From contig NZ_PJRT01000031.1 of assembly GCF_002858935.1 (NCBI RefSeq), positions 214,241 to 278,240 on the forward strand: a stretch of DNA of 64,000 nt. Reading direction: 5' to 3'. The position numbers and the translations under genes were made by a program. Positions 34,275-46,315 of the stretch are shown here, piece after piece (within the stretch, counting starts at the first letter, position 1; the number at the start of each line of letters is the position of its first letter). The notes beneath the pieces are model-generated. The model saw only the letters and a program-made list of their open reading frames with translations, did not search any database and was not told the DNA's origin. The DNA comes from Pantoea endophytica (GTDB taxonomy: Bacteria > Pseudomonadota > Gammaproteobacteria > Enterobacterales > Enterobacteriaceae).

Positions 34275-34386
34275 AACTATCCTGATTCTCTTCAACTTTC
34301 GAAAGTGTAAGGTTTAACCCCGAGATTACTACATTTTTCTCGGGTCGAAATTAGCCGGGCTCAGCGCCAGGCGGCAAATTTGGGGC

Positions 34387-34418
34387 AAAAAAAATGCCAA
34401 CCCAAAGGGCTGGCATTT
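34387..34418 (-). terminator. Terminator of the atp operon
   Basis: Stem AATGCCA / TGGCATT with an inner CCC/GGG pair, followed leftwards by a run of eight T. It lies just after atpC. Confidence 0.9.
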
Positions 34419-34437
34419 CGTGACGCATAAAGCCTGA

Positions 34438-34857
34438 TTACATCGCTTTTTTGGTCAGCTCGATGACACGCAGTTTCGCGATGGCTTTCGCCAGTTCCGC
34501 AGATGCCTGAGCATAGTCCACGTCGCCGTGGCTGCTGTTCATGTGCTCTTCCGCTTTACGTTTCGCTTCCAGCGCGCGCGCTTCGTCGAGGTCTTCACCG
34601 CGAATCGCGGTGTCGGCCAGAACGGTGGTGCTGCCAGGCTGAACTTCCAGCACGCCGCCAGAGAGGTAAATAAACTCCTCTTCGCCGTGCTGTTTCACGA
34701 TGTGAATCATACCAGGCTTGATGGCTGTCAGCAGCGGGGCGTGGCCAGGACGAATCCCCAGCTCACCTTCGCTACCTGACACCTGGATACGCTCGACCAG
34801 ACCGGAGAACATTTGTTGCTCCGCGCTGACCACGTCCAGATGATAAGTCATAGCCAT
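34438..34857 (-). CDS. atpC: ATP synthase epsilon subunit
   Basis: Central-stalk subunit that couples rotation and inhibits ATP hydrolysis through its C-terminal helices. It has 139 residues, the E. coli length, starting [20 protein letters not shown]. An N-terminal beta-sandwich to about residue 86 is followed by two helices. Last gene of atpIBEFHAGDC. Confidence 0.98.
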   Translation of the reverse strand: MAMTYHLDVVSAEQQMFSGLVERIQVSGSEGELGIRPGHAPLLTAIKPGMIHIVKQHGEEEFIYLSGGVLEVQPGSTTVLADTAIRGEDLDEARALEAKRKAEEHMNSSHGDVDYAQASAELAKAIAKLRVIELTKKAM

Positions 34858-34881
34858 ACCATTCCTCCTGGGAAACCTAAA

Positions 34882-36342
<1,461 letters not shown>

Positions 36343-37209
36343 TTAAACCGCGGAGGCTCCCGAGACGATCTCGGTAAGTTCCTGGGTGATGCTGGCCTGA
36401 CGAGCTTTGTTGTAAACCAACTGCAGCTCTTTGATCAGGTTTCCGCCGTTGTCGGTTGCAGCTTTCATCGCAACCATACGTGCGGCCTGCTCACTGGCCA
36501 GGTTTTCCACCACACCCTGATAAACCTGCGATTCGACGTAACGACGCAGCAGGGTATCCAGCAGCGCTTTCGGATCGGGTTCGTACAGGTAATCCCAGGT
36601 CTTCGCCTTCATCTCTTCTTCACCTTCCGCTGGCGGTAACGGCAGCAGTTGGGTAATGGTCGGAGTCTGAGACATGGTGTTATTAAACTTGTTGGCAACG
36701 ATATACAGCTTGTCGATGCGACCTTCATCGTAGGCCTGCAACATCACTTTTACCGGGCCGATCAAATCAGACAGTGCAGGCTTATCGCCCATACCGGTGA
36801 CTTGTGCCACGATGTTGCCACCTACAGAGCCGAAGAATGAATTGCCTTTCGAACCGATAACAGCCAGATCGCTCTGTACGCCTTTATCCGCCCAGCTTTT
36901 CATATCTGCCAGCAATTTTTTGAACAGGTTAATGTTCAAACCACCACAAAGCCCGCGGTCAGTCGAAACGACCAGGTAGCCGACGCGCTTAACGTCACGC
37001 TCATCCAGGTAAGGGTGCTTGTATTCCAGATTACCCAAGGCAAGGTGACCAATCACTTTGCGCATGGTATCTGCATACGGACGGCTGGCCGCCATGCGTT
37101 CCTGCGTTTTACGCATTTTGGAGGCGGCGACCATTTCCATCGCTTTGGTGATCTTCTGCGTATTTTTTACGCTTCCGATCTTACTACGTATTTCTTTTGC
37201 GCCGGCCAT
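36343..37209 (-). CDS. atpG: ATP synthase gamma subunit
   Basis: Rotating central shaft of F1. It has 288 residues (E. coli 287). Long N- and C-terminal helices form the coiled coil: [20 protein letters not shown] at the start, and the end IIQ-like helix reads [18 protein letters not shown]. The conserved [10 protein letters not shown] motif is present at about residue 85. It lies between atpA and atpD. Confidence 0.98.
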   Translation of the reverse strand: MAGAKEIRSKIGSVKNTQKITKAMEMVAASKMRKTQERMAASRPYADTMRKVIGHLALGNLEYKHPYLDERDVKRVGYLVVSTDRGLCGGLNINLFKKLLADMKSWADKGVQSDLAVIGSKGNSFFGSVGGNIVAQVTGMGDKPALSDLIGPVKVMLQAYDEGRIDKLYIVANKFNNTMSQTPTITQLLPLPPAEGEEEMKAKTWDYLYEPDPKALLDTLLRRYVESQVYQGVVENLASEQAARMVAMKAATDNGGNLIKELQLVYNKARQASITQELTEIVSGASAV

Positions 37210-37261
37210 TAGCTTCTCCTCAAAGCCTTGCGGCCTGCCTTTTCAGACAAGCCGCCAGACA

Positions 37262-38803
37262 TTACCAGGACTGGGTTGCTTTAAACGTTTCGAGGAGGCC
37301 TTTCAGCTTCTCTTCGATTTCGTTATTGAAGTTACCCGCTTGGTTGATTTCAGCCATCAGCTCAGCGTGATCGCGATCCGCGAACGCCAGCAGAGCGGCT
37401 TCGAAGCTGCCGACTTTCGCCAGTTCAACATCGTTCAGATAGCCGCGCTCAGCAGCAAACAGCACCAGACCCTGTTGCGCGACTGACATCGGCGCATACT
37501 GTTTCTGTTTCAGCAGCTCGGTCACTTTCTGACCGTGGCTCAGCTGTTTACGCGTTGCATCGTCCAGATCGGAAGCGAACTGAGAGAACGCAGCCAGTTC
37601 ACGATACTGTGCCAGCGCGGTACGAATACCACCGGACAGTTTCTTGATGATCTTAGTCTGTGCAGCACCACCAACACGGGATACCGAAATACCCGGGTTA
37701 ACGGCTGGACGAATACCGGAGTTGAACAGGTTAGATTCCAGGAAGATCTGACCATCAGTAATCGAGATTACGTTGGTCGGAACGAACGCAGAAACGTCAC
37801 CCGCCTGAGTTTCGATGATTGGCAGTGCGGTCAGAGAACCGGTCTGGCCTTTCACTTCACCGTTGGTGAAGCGCTCAACGTAGTCAGCGCTAACGCGTGA
37901 TGCACGCTCCAGCAGACGAGAGTGGAGATAGAACACGTCACCAGGGAATGCTTCACGACCTGGTGGACGGCGCAGCAGCAGAGAAATCTGACGGTAAGCA
38001 ACAGCCTGCTTAGACAGGTCATCGTACACGATCAGTGCATCTTCACCGCGGTCACGGAAGTACTCACCCATTGCACAACCGGCGTACGGTGACAGGTACT
38101 GCAGTGCTGCAGATTCAGAAGCAGAAGCGACAACCACGATGGTGTTAGCCAGCGCGCCGTGCTCTTCTAGTTTGCGAACTACGTTAGAAATGGTTGACGC
38201 TTTCTGACCAATCGCAACGTAGACACACTTGATGCCTGAATCGCGCTGGTTGATGATGGCGTCGATTGCCATTGCAGTTTTACCGGTCTGACGGTCACCG
38301 ATGATCAGCTCACGCTGGCCACGGCCGATTGGAATCATCGCATCGACAGATTTGTAACCGGTCTGAACAGGCTGGTCTACAGACTGACGGTCGATAACGC
38401 CCGGTGCAATCACTTCAACAGGCGAGAAGCCGTCGTTTTCGATTGCGCCTTTACCGTCGATCGGTGCACCCAGGGTGTTCACCACACGGCCCAGCAGGCC
38501 ACGGCCAACTGGAACTTCTAAAATACGACCCGTACATTTTACTTTCATGCCTTCCGCGAGGTCAGCATACGGGCCCATCACTACTGCACCAACCGAGTCA
38601 CGCTCGAGGTTCAGTGCGATAGCGTAACGGTTGCCCGGCAGGGCAATCATCTCACCCTGCATGACATCGGCCAGGCCGTGTACGCGGATGATACCGTCAC
38701 TTACAGAAACAATAGTACCTTCGTTGTGAGCTTCACTCACGACATTGAACTGAGCAATGCGCTGCTTGATCAGTTCGCTGATTTCGGTGGAATTCAGTTG
38801 CAT
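37262..38803 (-). CDS. atpA: ATP synthase alpha subunit
   Basis: Non-catalytic nucleotide-binding subunit of F1; supplies the arginine finger to beta. It has 513 residues, exactly the E. coli length. Walker A is GDRQTGKT (169-176). The arginine-finger region is in [19 protein letters not shown], and the family signature follows at [10 protein letters not shown]. It is preceded by atpH (14 bases) and followed by atpG. Confidence 0.98.
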   Translation of the reverse strand: MQLNSTEISELIKQRIAQFNVVSEAHNEGTIVSVSDGIIRVHGLADVMQGEMIALPGNRYAIALNLERDSVGAVVMGPYADLAEGMKVKCTGRILEVPVGRGLLGRVVNTLGAPIDGKGAIENDGFSPVEVIAPGVIDRQSVDQPVQTGYKSVDAMIPIGRGQRELIIGDRQTGKTAMAIDAIINQRDSGIKCVYVAIGQKASTISNVVRKLEEHGALANTIVVVASASESAALQYLSPYAGCAMGEYFRDRGEDALIVYDDLSKQAVAYRQISLLLRRPPGREAFPGDVFYLHSRLLERASRVSADYVERFTNGEVKGQTGSLTALPIIETQAGDVSAFVPTNVISITDGQIFLESNLFNSGIRPAVNPGISVSRVGGAAQTKIIKKLSGGIRTALAQYRELAAFSQFASDLDDATRKQLSHGQKVTELLKQKQYAPMSVAQQGLVLFAAERGYLNDVELAKVGSFEAALLAFADRDHAELMAEINQAGNFNNEIEEKLKGLLETFKATQSW

Positions 38804-38817
38804 ATGCTCCAGTCCCC

Positions 38818-39351
38818 TTAAGACTGCAAGACGTCTGCCAGACGATCAAGACGGCCGCGTACGCTGCCATCAATGACCAGGTCACCCGCACGGATAACCA
38901 CACCTGCCATTACAGACTTATCAATTTTGCAATTCAGCTTAACTTTACGTGACAGACGTTTTTCCATCGCGACGCTGATTTTAGTCAGCTGACTGTCACT
39001 CAGCGTGCTGGCAGAAATCACATCAACTTCGGCTGTCGCTTCATAAGCGTCACGCAGTTGAATGTACTGAGCCAGTACGGCTGGAAGCGCTGTCAAACGT
39101 CCGTTTTCGGCCATTACCTTAATCAGGTTCTGGGCGTTTTCATCAAGTTGATCGCCACAAACTGCAATGAAAGAAGCAGACAAAGCTTCCGGTGCGAGCG
39201 CACCGGAAAGAAGATCTGCGATCTGTTCGTTGCGAGCCACTTCTGCGGCAAACGCCAGCATGGATTGCCAGCGATCGATGCTTTGATGCTCAACAGCAAA
39301 GTCAAAAGCTGCTTTGGCGTAGGGGCGAGCTACAGTAATCAGATCAGACAT
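38818..39351 (-). CDS. atpH: ATP synthase delta subunit
   Basis: Peripheral-stalk subunit joining F1 to the b dimer. It has 177 residues, as in E. coli. It starts [20 protein letters not shown] and contains the OSCP/delta signature toward the C-terminus ([20 protein letters not shown]). It follows atpF by 14 bases. Confidence 0.98.
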   Translation of the reverse strand: MSDLITVARPYAKAAFDFAVEHQSIDRWQSMLAFAAEVARNEQIADLLSGALAPEALSASFIAVCGDQLDENAQNLIKVMAENGRLTALPAVLAQYIQLRDAYEATAEVDVISASTLSDSQLTKISVAMEKRLSRKVKLNCKIDKSVMAGVVIRAGDLVIDGSVRGRLDRLADVLQS

Positions 39352-39365
39352 CAGCCCCTCCCTCC

Positions 39366-39836
39366 TTACAGTTCAGCGACCAGTTTATCAACGATGTCGC
39401 TGTTAGCAGCTTCATCCACGGAACGTTCGATGATTTTCTCGGCGCCAGCTAATGCCAGCAACGCGACTTGCTTACGCAGCTCTTCACGGGCACGCGAACG
39501 CTCGGCATCAATTTCTGCCTGCGCCTGCGCCACGATGCGGTTACGTTCAGTCTCAGCTTCGGTTTTCGCTTCGTCCAGAATCTGGGCACGGCGTTTGTTC
39601 GCCTGCTCGATAATGACCTGAGCGTCTTCTTTCGCTTTTTTCAGCTGGTCGGTCGCATTGGCCTGCGCGAGATCTAAATCTTTCTTCGCGCGCTCAGCAG
39701 AAGCAAGGCCTTCAGCAATTTCTTTCTGGCGCTTTTCGATGGCAGCCATAATCGGCGGCCATACGTACTTCATGCAGAACGCGACAAACAGAATGAACGC
39801 GATGGCCTGGCCGAGGATTGTTGCATTAATGTTCAC
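39366..39836 (-). CDS. atpF: ATP synthase b subunit
   Basis: Membrane-anchored peripheral stalk; dimer. It has 156 residues, as in E. coli. One N-terminal membrane helix ([20 protein letters not shown]) is followed by a long charged helix with right-handed coiled-coil character and a C-terminal delta-binding end ([11 protein letters not shown]). Confidence 0.98.
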   Translation of the reverse strand: MNINATILGQAIAFILFVAFCMKYVWPPIMAAIEKRQKEIAEGLASAERAKKDLDLAQANATDQLKKAKEDAQVIIEQANKRRAQILDEAKTEAETERNRIVAQAQAEIDAERSRAREELRKQVALLALAGAEKIIERSVDEAANSDIVDKLVAEL

Positions 39837-39860
39837 AGCACAATGCCTCTTATTAAGTTA

Positions 39861-40201
<341 letters not shown>

Positions 40202-40232
40202 TCAGTTAAAAGCTTAAGTGTTGAGATAAAAA

Positions 40233-41440
<1,208 letters not shown>

Positions 41441-41531
41441 GACGCTGAACTCTCCTGCCCCGAACGGGGTATGTCGCGTGTCGTATAAGACTGCCTTTAC
41501 TCATTTGAGTCAAGCAGCAAAAGCCGTGCAA

Positions 41532-41559
41532 ATTATACGGGCGCCACCTGCGATTTCAA
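41532..41559 (-). promoter_or_regulatory. Sigma-70 promoter of the atp operon
   Basis: On the minus strand TTGAAA (41554-41559), 16-base spacer, perfect TATAAT (41532-41537), about 90 bases before atpI. Confidence 0.85.
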
Positions 41560-42153
41560 TCGGTAAGTAGCGAAAAGGTGAACAATTATTTAAATTTCTT
41601 TCTGAAGGGCTATTTTTCAAAACATCGTCTTCAGGCAATGTCTGACTTTAAGTCTGAAAATGCCCGACCGACTTGCTTTTAAAGCGTGCTTTAGATCACA
41701 TAATAAACAAGGAATGCCTGACTGAATTTGTTTCAGACAAGATTTATACGATTTCTAAATTGTATTAAGCACTTATAAATCAGAGTTTTAATTTTATTAT
41801 TTAACAGTTGCGCTACGATTTTCGAGAAAAACACTCTATTGACATCATGCGCTGCAATAAAAACGCAAAACTGAGATTACGTACGCCAATTTATTGCAAA
41901 GTTATATTTTCACCAGTGATTATTTGGTTGGGTAAATACACGCGATAAAGTGATCTAAGTGATAATATAATGTGAATTATTCGTTAAATGTAACAGAGCT
42001 TTTCGGATAATTTCCGCCGGGGATGTTAACTCGCGCGCCCTGCCCTGCGAAATAAAAGCTTTTACCTAAAAGTGTTCAATCGCTGCTTTTTCGTTCAGGG
42101 CAATAACTAAGACAAACGGCATGAAGCAGCTTAAATCCATACCGTTTAAAAGG
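41560..42153. other. AT-rich stretch between atp promoter and rsmG, no gene seen
   Basis: About 600 bases, clearly more AT-rich than the surroundings. No frame carries a convincing gene and no strong terminator stem was found. Short TCTGA/TCAGA repeats occur around 41625-41665 and 41720-41740 (for example TCTGACTTTAAGTCTGA, 41641-41657). E. coli has a gap of similar length here, so the spacing itself is conserved. Confidence 0.6.
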
Positions 42154-42771
42154 CTATTGGCGAGTAATCACCACCAGATGACGTTCACCATCCAGCTCGG
42201 GTACCTGCAGCGGTTGAATTTTTTCCACCGTAAAGCCAGCGGGTAATGCAGCAATCTCATCATGCGGACGCACACCTTTCAGGGCATAAAAGCGACCTTC
42301 AGGACCCGGCAGATGATGACACCAGGTCAGCATATCCTCGAGTGAAGCAAATGCACGACTGATAACACCGTCGAATGGCGGCTCAGACGGGTACTCTTCA
42401 ACGCGGCTCTGCACCGGCGTGACGTTAGTAAGTCCTAACTCATGCTGCACCTGACGCAGGAAACGCACGCGTTTGCCGAGGCTATCCAGCAAGGTGAAAT
42501 GCGATTGCGGGCGCACAATGGCCAGCGGAATGCCTGGTAAGCCCGGACCGGTGCCGACATCAATAAAGCGTTCGCCCTGCAAATGTGGCTCAACCACCAC
42601 GCTGTCAAGAATATGGCGTACCAGCATCTGCTGCGGGTCGCGCACTGATGTCAGGTTATAGGCCTTATTCCACTTATGTAACAACTCAACATAGCCAACC
42701 AACTGCTGTTTTTGTTGATCGGTAAGGGAAATGTTTGCCGCTTTTAGCAGCGAGGAGAGTTTGTTGATCAC
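42154..42771 (-). CDS. rsmG: 16S rRNA (guanine(527)-N7)-methyltransferase RsmG
   Basis: Methylates N7 of G527 in 16S rRNA using S-adenosylmethionine (formerly GidB). It has 205 residues (E. coli 207). The SAM-binding motif is [17 protein letters not shown], and the family sequence [13 protein letters not shown] precedes it. It is 47 bases downstream of mnmG and probably co-transcribed. Confidence 0.97.
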   Translation of the reverse strand: MINKLSSLLKAANISLTDQQKQQLVGYVELLHKWNKAYNLTSVRDPQQMLVRHILDSVVVEPHLQGERFIDVGTGPGLPGIPLAIVRPQSHFTLLDSLGKRVRFLRQVQHELGLTNVTPVQSRVEEYPSEPPFDGVISRAFASLEDMLTWCHHLPGPEGRFYALKGVRPHDEIAALPAGFTVEKIQPLQVPELDGERHLVVITRQ

Positions 42772-42818
42772 AACGAGAATTCCATTAACGGGGGCGAGTT
42801 GCCTCGCCCCAAAATCGA

Positions 42819-44708
42819 TCAGGCGCTTTTACGCAGCAGGCCCTGTTTTTTCAGGTAAATCAGCAGAATTGAGATGGCCGCAGGCGTGATGCCCGAAATA
42901 CGAGAAGCCTGGCCGATGGAAGTCGGTTTGTGATCGTTGAGTTTGGCGATTACTTCATTCGACAAGCCATTTACCTGACGATAGTCGAGCTCGACAGGCA
43001 ACAAGGTGTTTTCATTGCGCAGCTGGCGATCAATCTCTTCCTGCTGACGCGCAATGTACCCTTCGTATTTCACCTGAATCTCCACCTGCTCAGCAGCTTG
43101 CTCATCTGACAGTGCCGGACCGTAGCTGGCGAGTGACGTCAGCAGCGGATAGGTCATCTCTGGACGACGCAGCAGATCTTCACCGCTGGCTTCTTTGGTG
43201 AGCGGCGCACTGATCACCGCGTTCACTTCCGCCACGTTATCCGATTTTGGATGCACCCACAGATCGCGCAGGCGTTGACGCTCCTGCTCAATCGCCTCCA
43301 GTTTCTGGTTGTAGCGCGCCCAGCGGTCATCATCAACCAGACCGAGTTCGCGACCGGCTTCGGTCAAACGTAGATCGGCGTTGTCTTCGCGCAGCATCAG
43401 GCGGTATTCAGCGCGTGATGTAAACATGCGGTACGGCTCTTTCGTGCCCAACGTGCACAGATCATCAACCAGCACACCAAGGTAAGCCTGATCGCGACGT
43501 GGCGCCCAGCCCTCTTTGTCGGCGGAAGCGCGTGCTGCGTTGAGGCCGGCCAGCAAACCTTGCGCTGCCGCTTCTTCGTAGCCAGTGGTGCCGTTGATCT
43601 GGCCGGCAAAGAATAGGCCGTGAATAAATTTGCTTTCCAGCGTCGGTTTGAGATCGCGTGGATCGAAGAAATCATACTCGATGGCGTAACCCGGACGGAT
43701 GATCTTCGCGTTTTCCAGTCCTTTCATCGAACGTACAATCTGCATCTGGACGTCAAACGGCAGGCTGGTGGAGATACCATTCGGGTAGATCTCGTTGCTG
43801 GTCAGGCCTTCCGGCTCCAGGAAGATCTGGTGCGCATTACGATCGGCAAAGCGCATCACTTTGTCTTCGATCGATGGGCAATAACGTGGACCAATACCTT
43901 CGATGATCCCGGCATACATCGGGCTGCGATCGAGGTTATTGCGGATCACGTCATGCGTCTGTTCGTTGGTGTAGGTGATCCAGCATGGTACTTGTTGTGG
44001 ATGCTGTGAAACCTTGCCCATGAACGAGAACACCGGCATCGGATTATCACCGTGCTGCGGTGTCAGCACCGAAAAATCAATCGAGCGTGCGTCGATACGT
44101 GGCGGCGTACCGGTTTTCAGACGGTTTACGCGCAGCGGCAGTGCACGCAGGCGTTTTGCCAATGGGATTGATGGCGGATCGCCTGCACGGCCACCGCTGT
44201 AGTTATCCAGCCCGATGTGGATTTTGCCATCGAGGAAGGTCCCGACGGTCAGCACCACAGTTTTGGCGCGGAACTTCAAACCCATTTGCGTCACAGCACC
44301 GACGACACGATCGTTTTCCACAATCAGATCGTCAACCGCCTGCTGGAAGATCATCAGGTTTGGCTGGTTCTCTAATGCGGTGCGTACCGCCTGGCGATAC
44401 AGTACACGGTCAGCCTGAGCACGAGTGGCGCGAACGGCGGGGCCTTTACTCGCGTTTAGTATCCTAAACTGGATACCTGCCTGGTCAATTGCCGTGGCCA
44501 TCAAACCGCCTAAGGCATCCACTTCCTTCACCAGATGTCCTTTCCCGATGCCACCGATCGCCGGGTTACAGGACATTTGTCCAAGCGTATCAATGTTATG
44601 GGTGAGTAACAGGGTTTGCTGACCCATTCGGGCTGCGGCCATCGCGGCCTCTGTGCCCGCATGACCACCACCGATTACGATGACGTCAAAAGGATCTGGA
44701 TAAAACAT
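42819..44708 (-). CDS. mnmG: tRNA uridine 5-carboxymethylaminomethyl modification enzyme MnmG
   Basis: FAD-dependent partner of MnmE in U34 modification (formerly GidA). It has 629 residues, as in E. coli. The N-terminal dinucleotide fold is [12 protein letters not shown] (from residue 11). MnmG signatures are [17 protein letters not shown] (Cys around residue 47) and [16 protein letters not shown] (catalytic Cys277-type region precedes it at RYCPSIEDK). It is the first gene left of oriC, and its promoter lies at the origin edge; in E. coli its transcription influences initiation. Confidence 0.98.
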   Translation of the reverse strand: MFYPDPFDVIVIGGGHAGTEAAMAAARMGQQTLLLTHNIDTLGQMSCNPAIGGIGKGHLVKEVDALGGLMATAIDQAGIQFRILNASKGPAVRATRAQADRVLYRQAVRTALENQPNLMIFQQAVDDLIVENDRVVGAVTQMGLKFRAKTVVLTVGTFLDGKIHIGLDNYSGGRAGDPPSIPLAKRLRALPLRVNRLKTGTPPRIDARSIDFSVLTPQHGDNPMPVFSFMGKVSQHPQQVPCWITYTNEQTHDVIRNNLDRSPMYAGIIEGIGPRYCPSIEDKVMRFADRNAHQIFLEPEGLTSNEIYPNGISTSLPFDVQMQIVRSMKGLENAKIIRPGYAIEYDFFDPRDLKPTLESKFIHGLFFAGQINGTTGYEEAAAQGLLAGLNAARASADKEGWAPRRDQAYLGVLVDDLCTLGTKEPYRMFTSRAEYRLMLREDNADLRLTEAGRELGLVDDDRWARYNQKLEAIEQERQRLRDLWVHPKSDNVAEVNAVISAPLTKEASGEDLLRRPEMTYPLLTSLASYGPALSDEQAAEQVEIQVKYEGYIARQQEEIDRQLRNENTLLPVELDYRQVNGLSNEVIAKLNDHKPTSIGQASRISGITPAAISILLIYLKKQGLLRKSA

Positions 44709-44818
44709 GAAGTGGGTCCTCGTTAGTGTTTCGGACAGGGATCGTTGCCCTGGGCGGTGGATTCTACTGAAATAATGTCGGCGGCGAAAGTCGCGGGATC
44801 CCGAGGTTTAAAAGAAAG

Positions 44819-45072
44819 GATCTTAAGTCTTTTATATGATCTTTCTGTTAGATCTACTATTAGGATCGCATCTGGCTGTTGATAACCCCAAAAAGTTCAT
44901 GCTAAACAGCAAATTAGCGAGGATCATTAGCTGTGAATGATCGGTGATCCTGATCCGTATAAGCTGGGATCAAAATGGCTACTTATGCACAGCCTAAAAA
45001 AGAAACAGGCGTTGTTCTTTGGATAACTACTGGTTATACGCATGAAACAGGCCATGTTATCCACAGTCGATC
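44819..45072. other. oriC: Chromosomal replication origin oriC
   Basis: Lies between mnmG and mioC, as in E. coli. The AT-rich unwinding region has 13-mers GATCTTTCTGTTA (44838-44850) and GATCTACTATTAG (44851-44863); the left 13-mer position reads AAGTCTTTTATAT. DnaA boxes: R1-position TGTTGATAA (44877-44885, one mismatch), TTATGCACA (44983-44991), R3 TTTGGATAA (45018-45026), TTATACGCA (45034-45042, weak) and R4 TTATCCACA (45057-45065). Ten GATC Dam sites fall between 44819 and 45072. The block around 44920-44970 (GGATCATTAGCTGTGAATGA and on) matches the highly conserved centre of enterobacterial origins. Confidence 0.95.
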
Positions 45073-45150
45073 GCGGGTTTAAGGTAAAAAAACAGCGCAA
45101 TCAACTGGGGATCATTCTATTTTCCCGATCCCCAGCCACTAAAGATCGTT

Positions 45151-45591
45151 TTAAATCTGCGTTTTCCATGTGGCGACCCACACTTCGGCCGCGTCTTCCG
45201 GGATCTCATGCTCCAGCACGTCGATCTCCAGTCGATCGCCAATGCGTTTGGCGCCCAACTGGTTCAATTGCTCTTCCAGCAGCTTGATCGCGCCGCAGAA
45301 AAGATCGTATTCATGATTACCGATGCCGACTGCGCCATAACGTAAGCCAGAGAGGTCCGGTTTTGTTTCCTGCAGTGCTTCATATAAAGGAAGCAAATTA
45401 TCAGGCAGTTCACCGGCACCGTGCGTGGAGGTAACGATCAGCCAAATCCCTTCCGGTAGCAGCTCATCCAGCTCTGGGCCATGCAGCACCTCGGTTGAGA
45501 AGCCCGCTTCCTGCAGTTTTTCTTCCAGATGTTCAGCAACATATTCGGCGCTGCCAAGGGTACTTCCACTGATTAACGTAATATCGGCCAT
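45151..45591 (-). CDS. mioC: FMN-binding flavodoxin-like protein MioC
   Basis: Short flavodoxin-family protein, reported to support biotin synthase in E. coli. It has 146 residues (E. coli 147). The FMN phosphate loop is SGSTLGSAEYVAEHL and the second loop STHGAGELPDN. The ATG at 45591 has GGGAGAG upstream; a 5-residue extension to 45606 is not supported. It is read toward oriC, so its transcription enters the origin, as in E. coli. Confidence 0.96.
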   Translation of the reverse strand: MADITLISGSTLGSAEYVAEHLEEKLQEAGFSTEVLHGPELDELLPEGIWLIVTSTHGAGELPDNLLPLYEALQETKPDLSGLRYGAVGIGNHEYDLFCGAIKLLEEQLNQLGAKRIGDRLEIDVLEHEIPEDAAEVWVATWKTQI

Positions 45592-45648
45592 GATGCTCTC
45601 CCGCACTAAAGGCGAGCATTGTACGCTGTGATCAAGCCGTGATCCACC

Positions 45649-45657
45649 TGTGGAAAA
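45649..45657 (-). promoter_or_regulatory. DnaA-box-like site upstream of mioC
   Basis: TGTGGAAAA differs from the TGTGGATAA box by one base and lies about 60 bases before mioC, matching the position of DnaA control of the E. coli mioC promoter. Confidence 0.5.
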
Positions 45658-45745
45658 CAGGGTTAATAGTCGAAAGCATCAGGCGGCAAGTCGCGCGATA
45701 CGCGCGATCTGCCGGGGATAAGTTTGTGCACAGATTAGAGAGGGA

Positions 45746-46207
45746 TCACGGCTTAATGGTGCGCATGATCGGGTTTTGCAGGGAGATCAGGGTTTCGGTG
45801 GACTGAATTTCGTCGATGGTCTGGATCTTATTGATCAACACCTGTTGCAAGGCATCGATTGATCGGCACATCACTTTGATAAAGATGCTGTAATGACCGG
45901 TGGTGTACCAGGCTTCCACCACTTCATCCAGCGCGTCGAGTTTGCTCAGAGCCGCCGGATAATCGCGCGCGCTTTTAAGGATAATGCCGATAAAGCAGCA
46001 CACATCGAAGCCGAGCTGACGTGGATCGATCTCCACGCGCGTGCCCAAAATAATGCCCGCCTGACGCATCTTCTCCACCCGCACATGAATGGTGCCGGGG
46101 CTGACGTTGAACTGCTTGGCGAGCTCGGCATAGGCGGTACGCGCATTCTGTAGCAGCGCATTCAGAATGCCGCGATCCAGGTTATCCAGCTGAAGGTGTT
46201 CCGCCAT
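45746..46207 (-). CDS. asnC: Lrp/AsnC-family regulator AsnC
   Basis: Asparagine-responsive regulator; in E. coli it activates asnA and represses itself. It has 153 residues (E. coli 152). The N-terminal helix-turn-helix is AYAELAKQFNVSPGTIHVRV and the C-terminal RAM effector domain covers residues about 70-150 (WYTTGHYSIFIKVMCRSIDA). The ATG at 46207 has GAGG upstream; a 29-residue extension of the frame is rejected. The classical divergent target asnA is missing here; ovoA lies upstream on the same strand instead, so its targets must be elsewhere or different. Confidence 0.95.
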   Translation of the reverse strand: MAEHLQLDNLDRGILNALLQNARTAYAELAKQFNVSPGTIHVRVEKMRQAGIILGTRVEIDPRQLGFDVCCFIGIILKSARDYPAALSKLDALDEVVEAWYTTGHYSIFIKVMCRSIDALQQVLINKIQTIDEIQSTETLISLQNPIMRTIKP

Positions 46208-46279
46208 TGTCCATCCTCGTTGAGTTCTTCTTCTATGAATAGAGGAGAATGTGCAGCAAATTAGCGGTGCAGGCAAGGT

Positions 46280-46315
46280 GCAGACAACAGCCATGCCGTT
46301 GTCTGCCTGCTTTTT
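46280..46315 (+). other. Hairpin between ovoA and asnC
   Basis: Perfect 9-base stem GCAGACAAC / GTTGTCTGC with a 9-base loop, followed on the plus strand by CTGCTTTTT. It sits just past the ovoA stop. The T-run is on the wrong side for a classical ovoA terminator; it may still block or process the leftward transcript. Confidence 0.5.
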
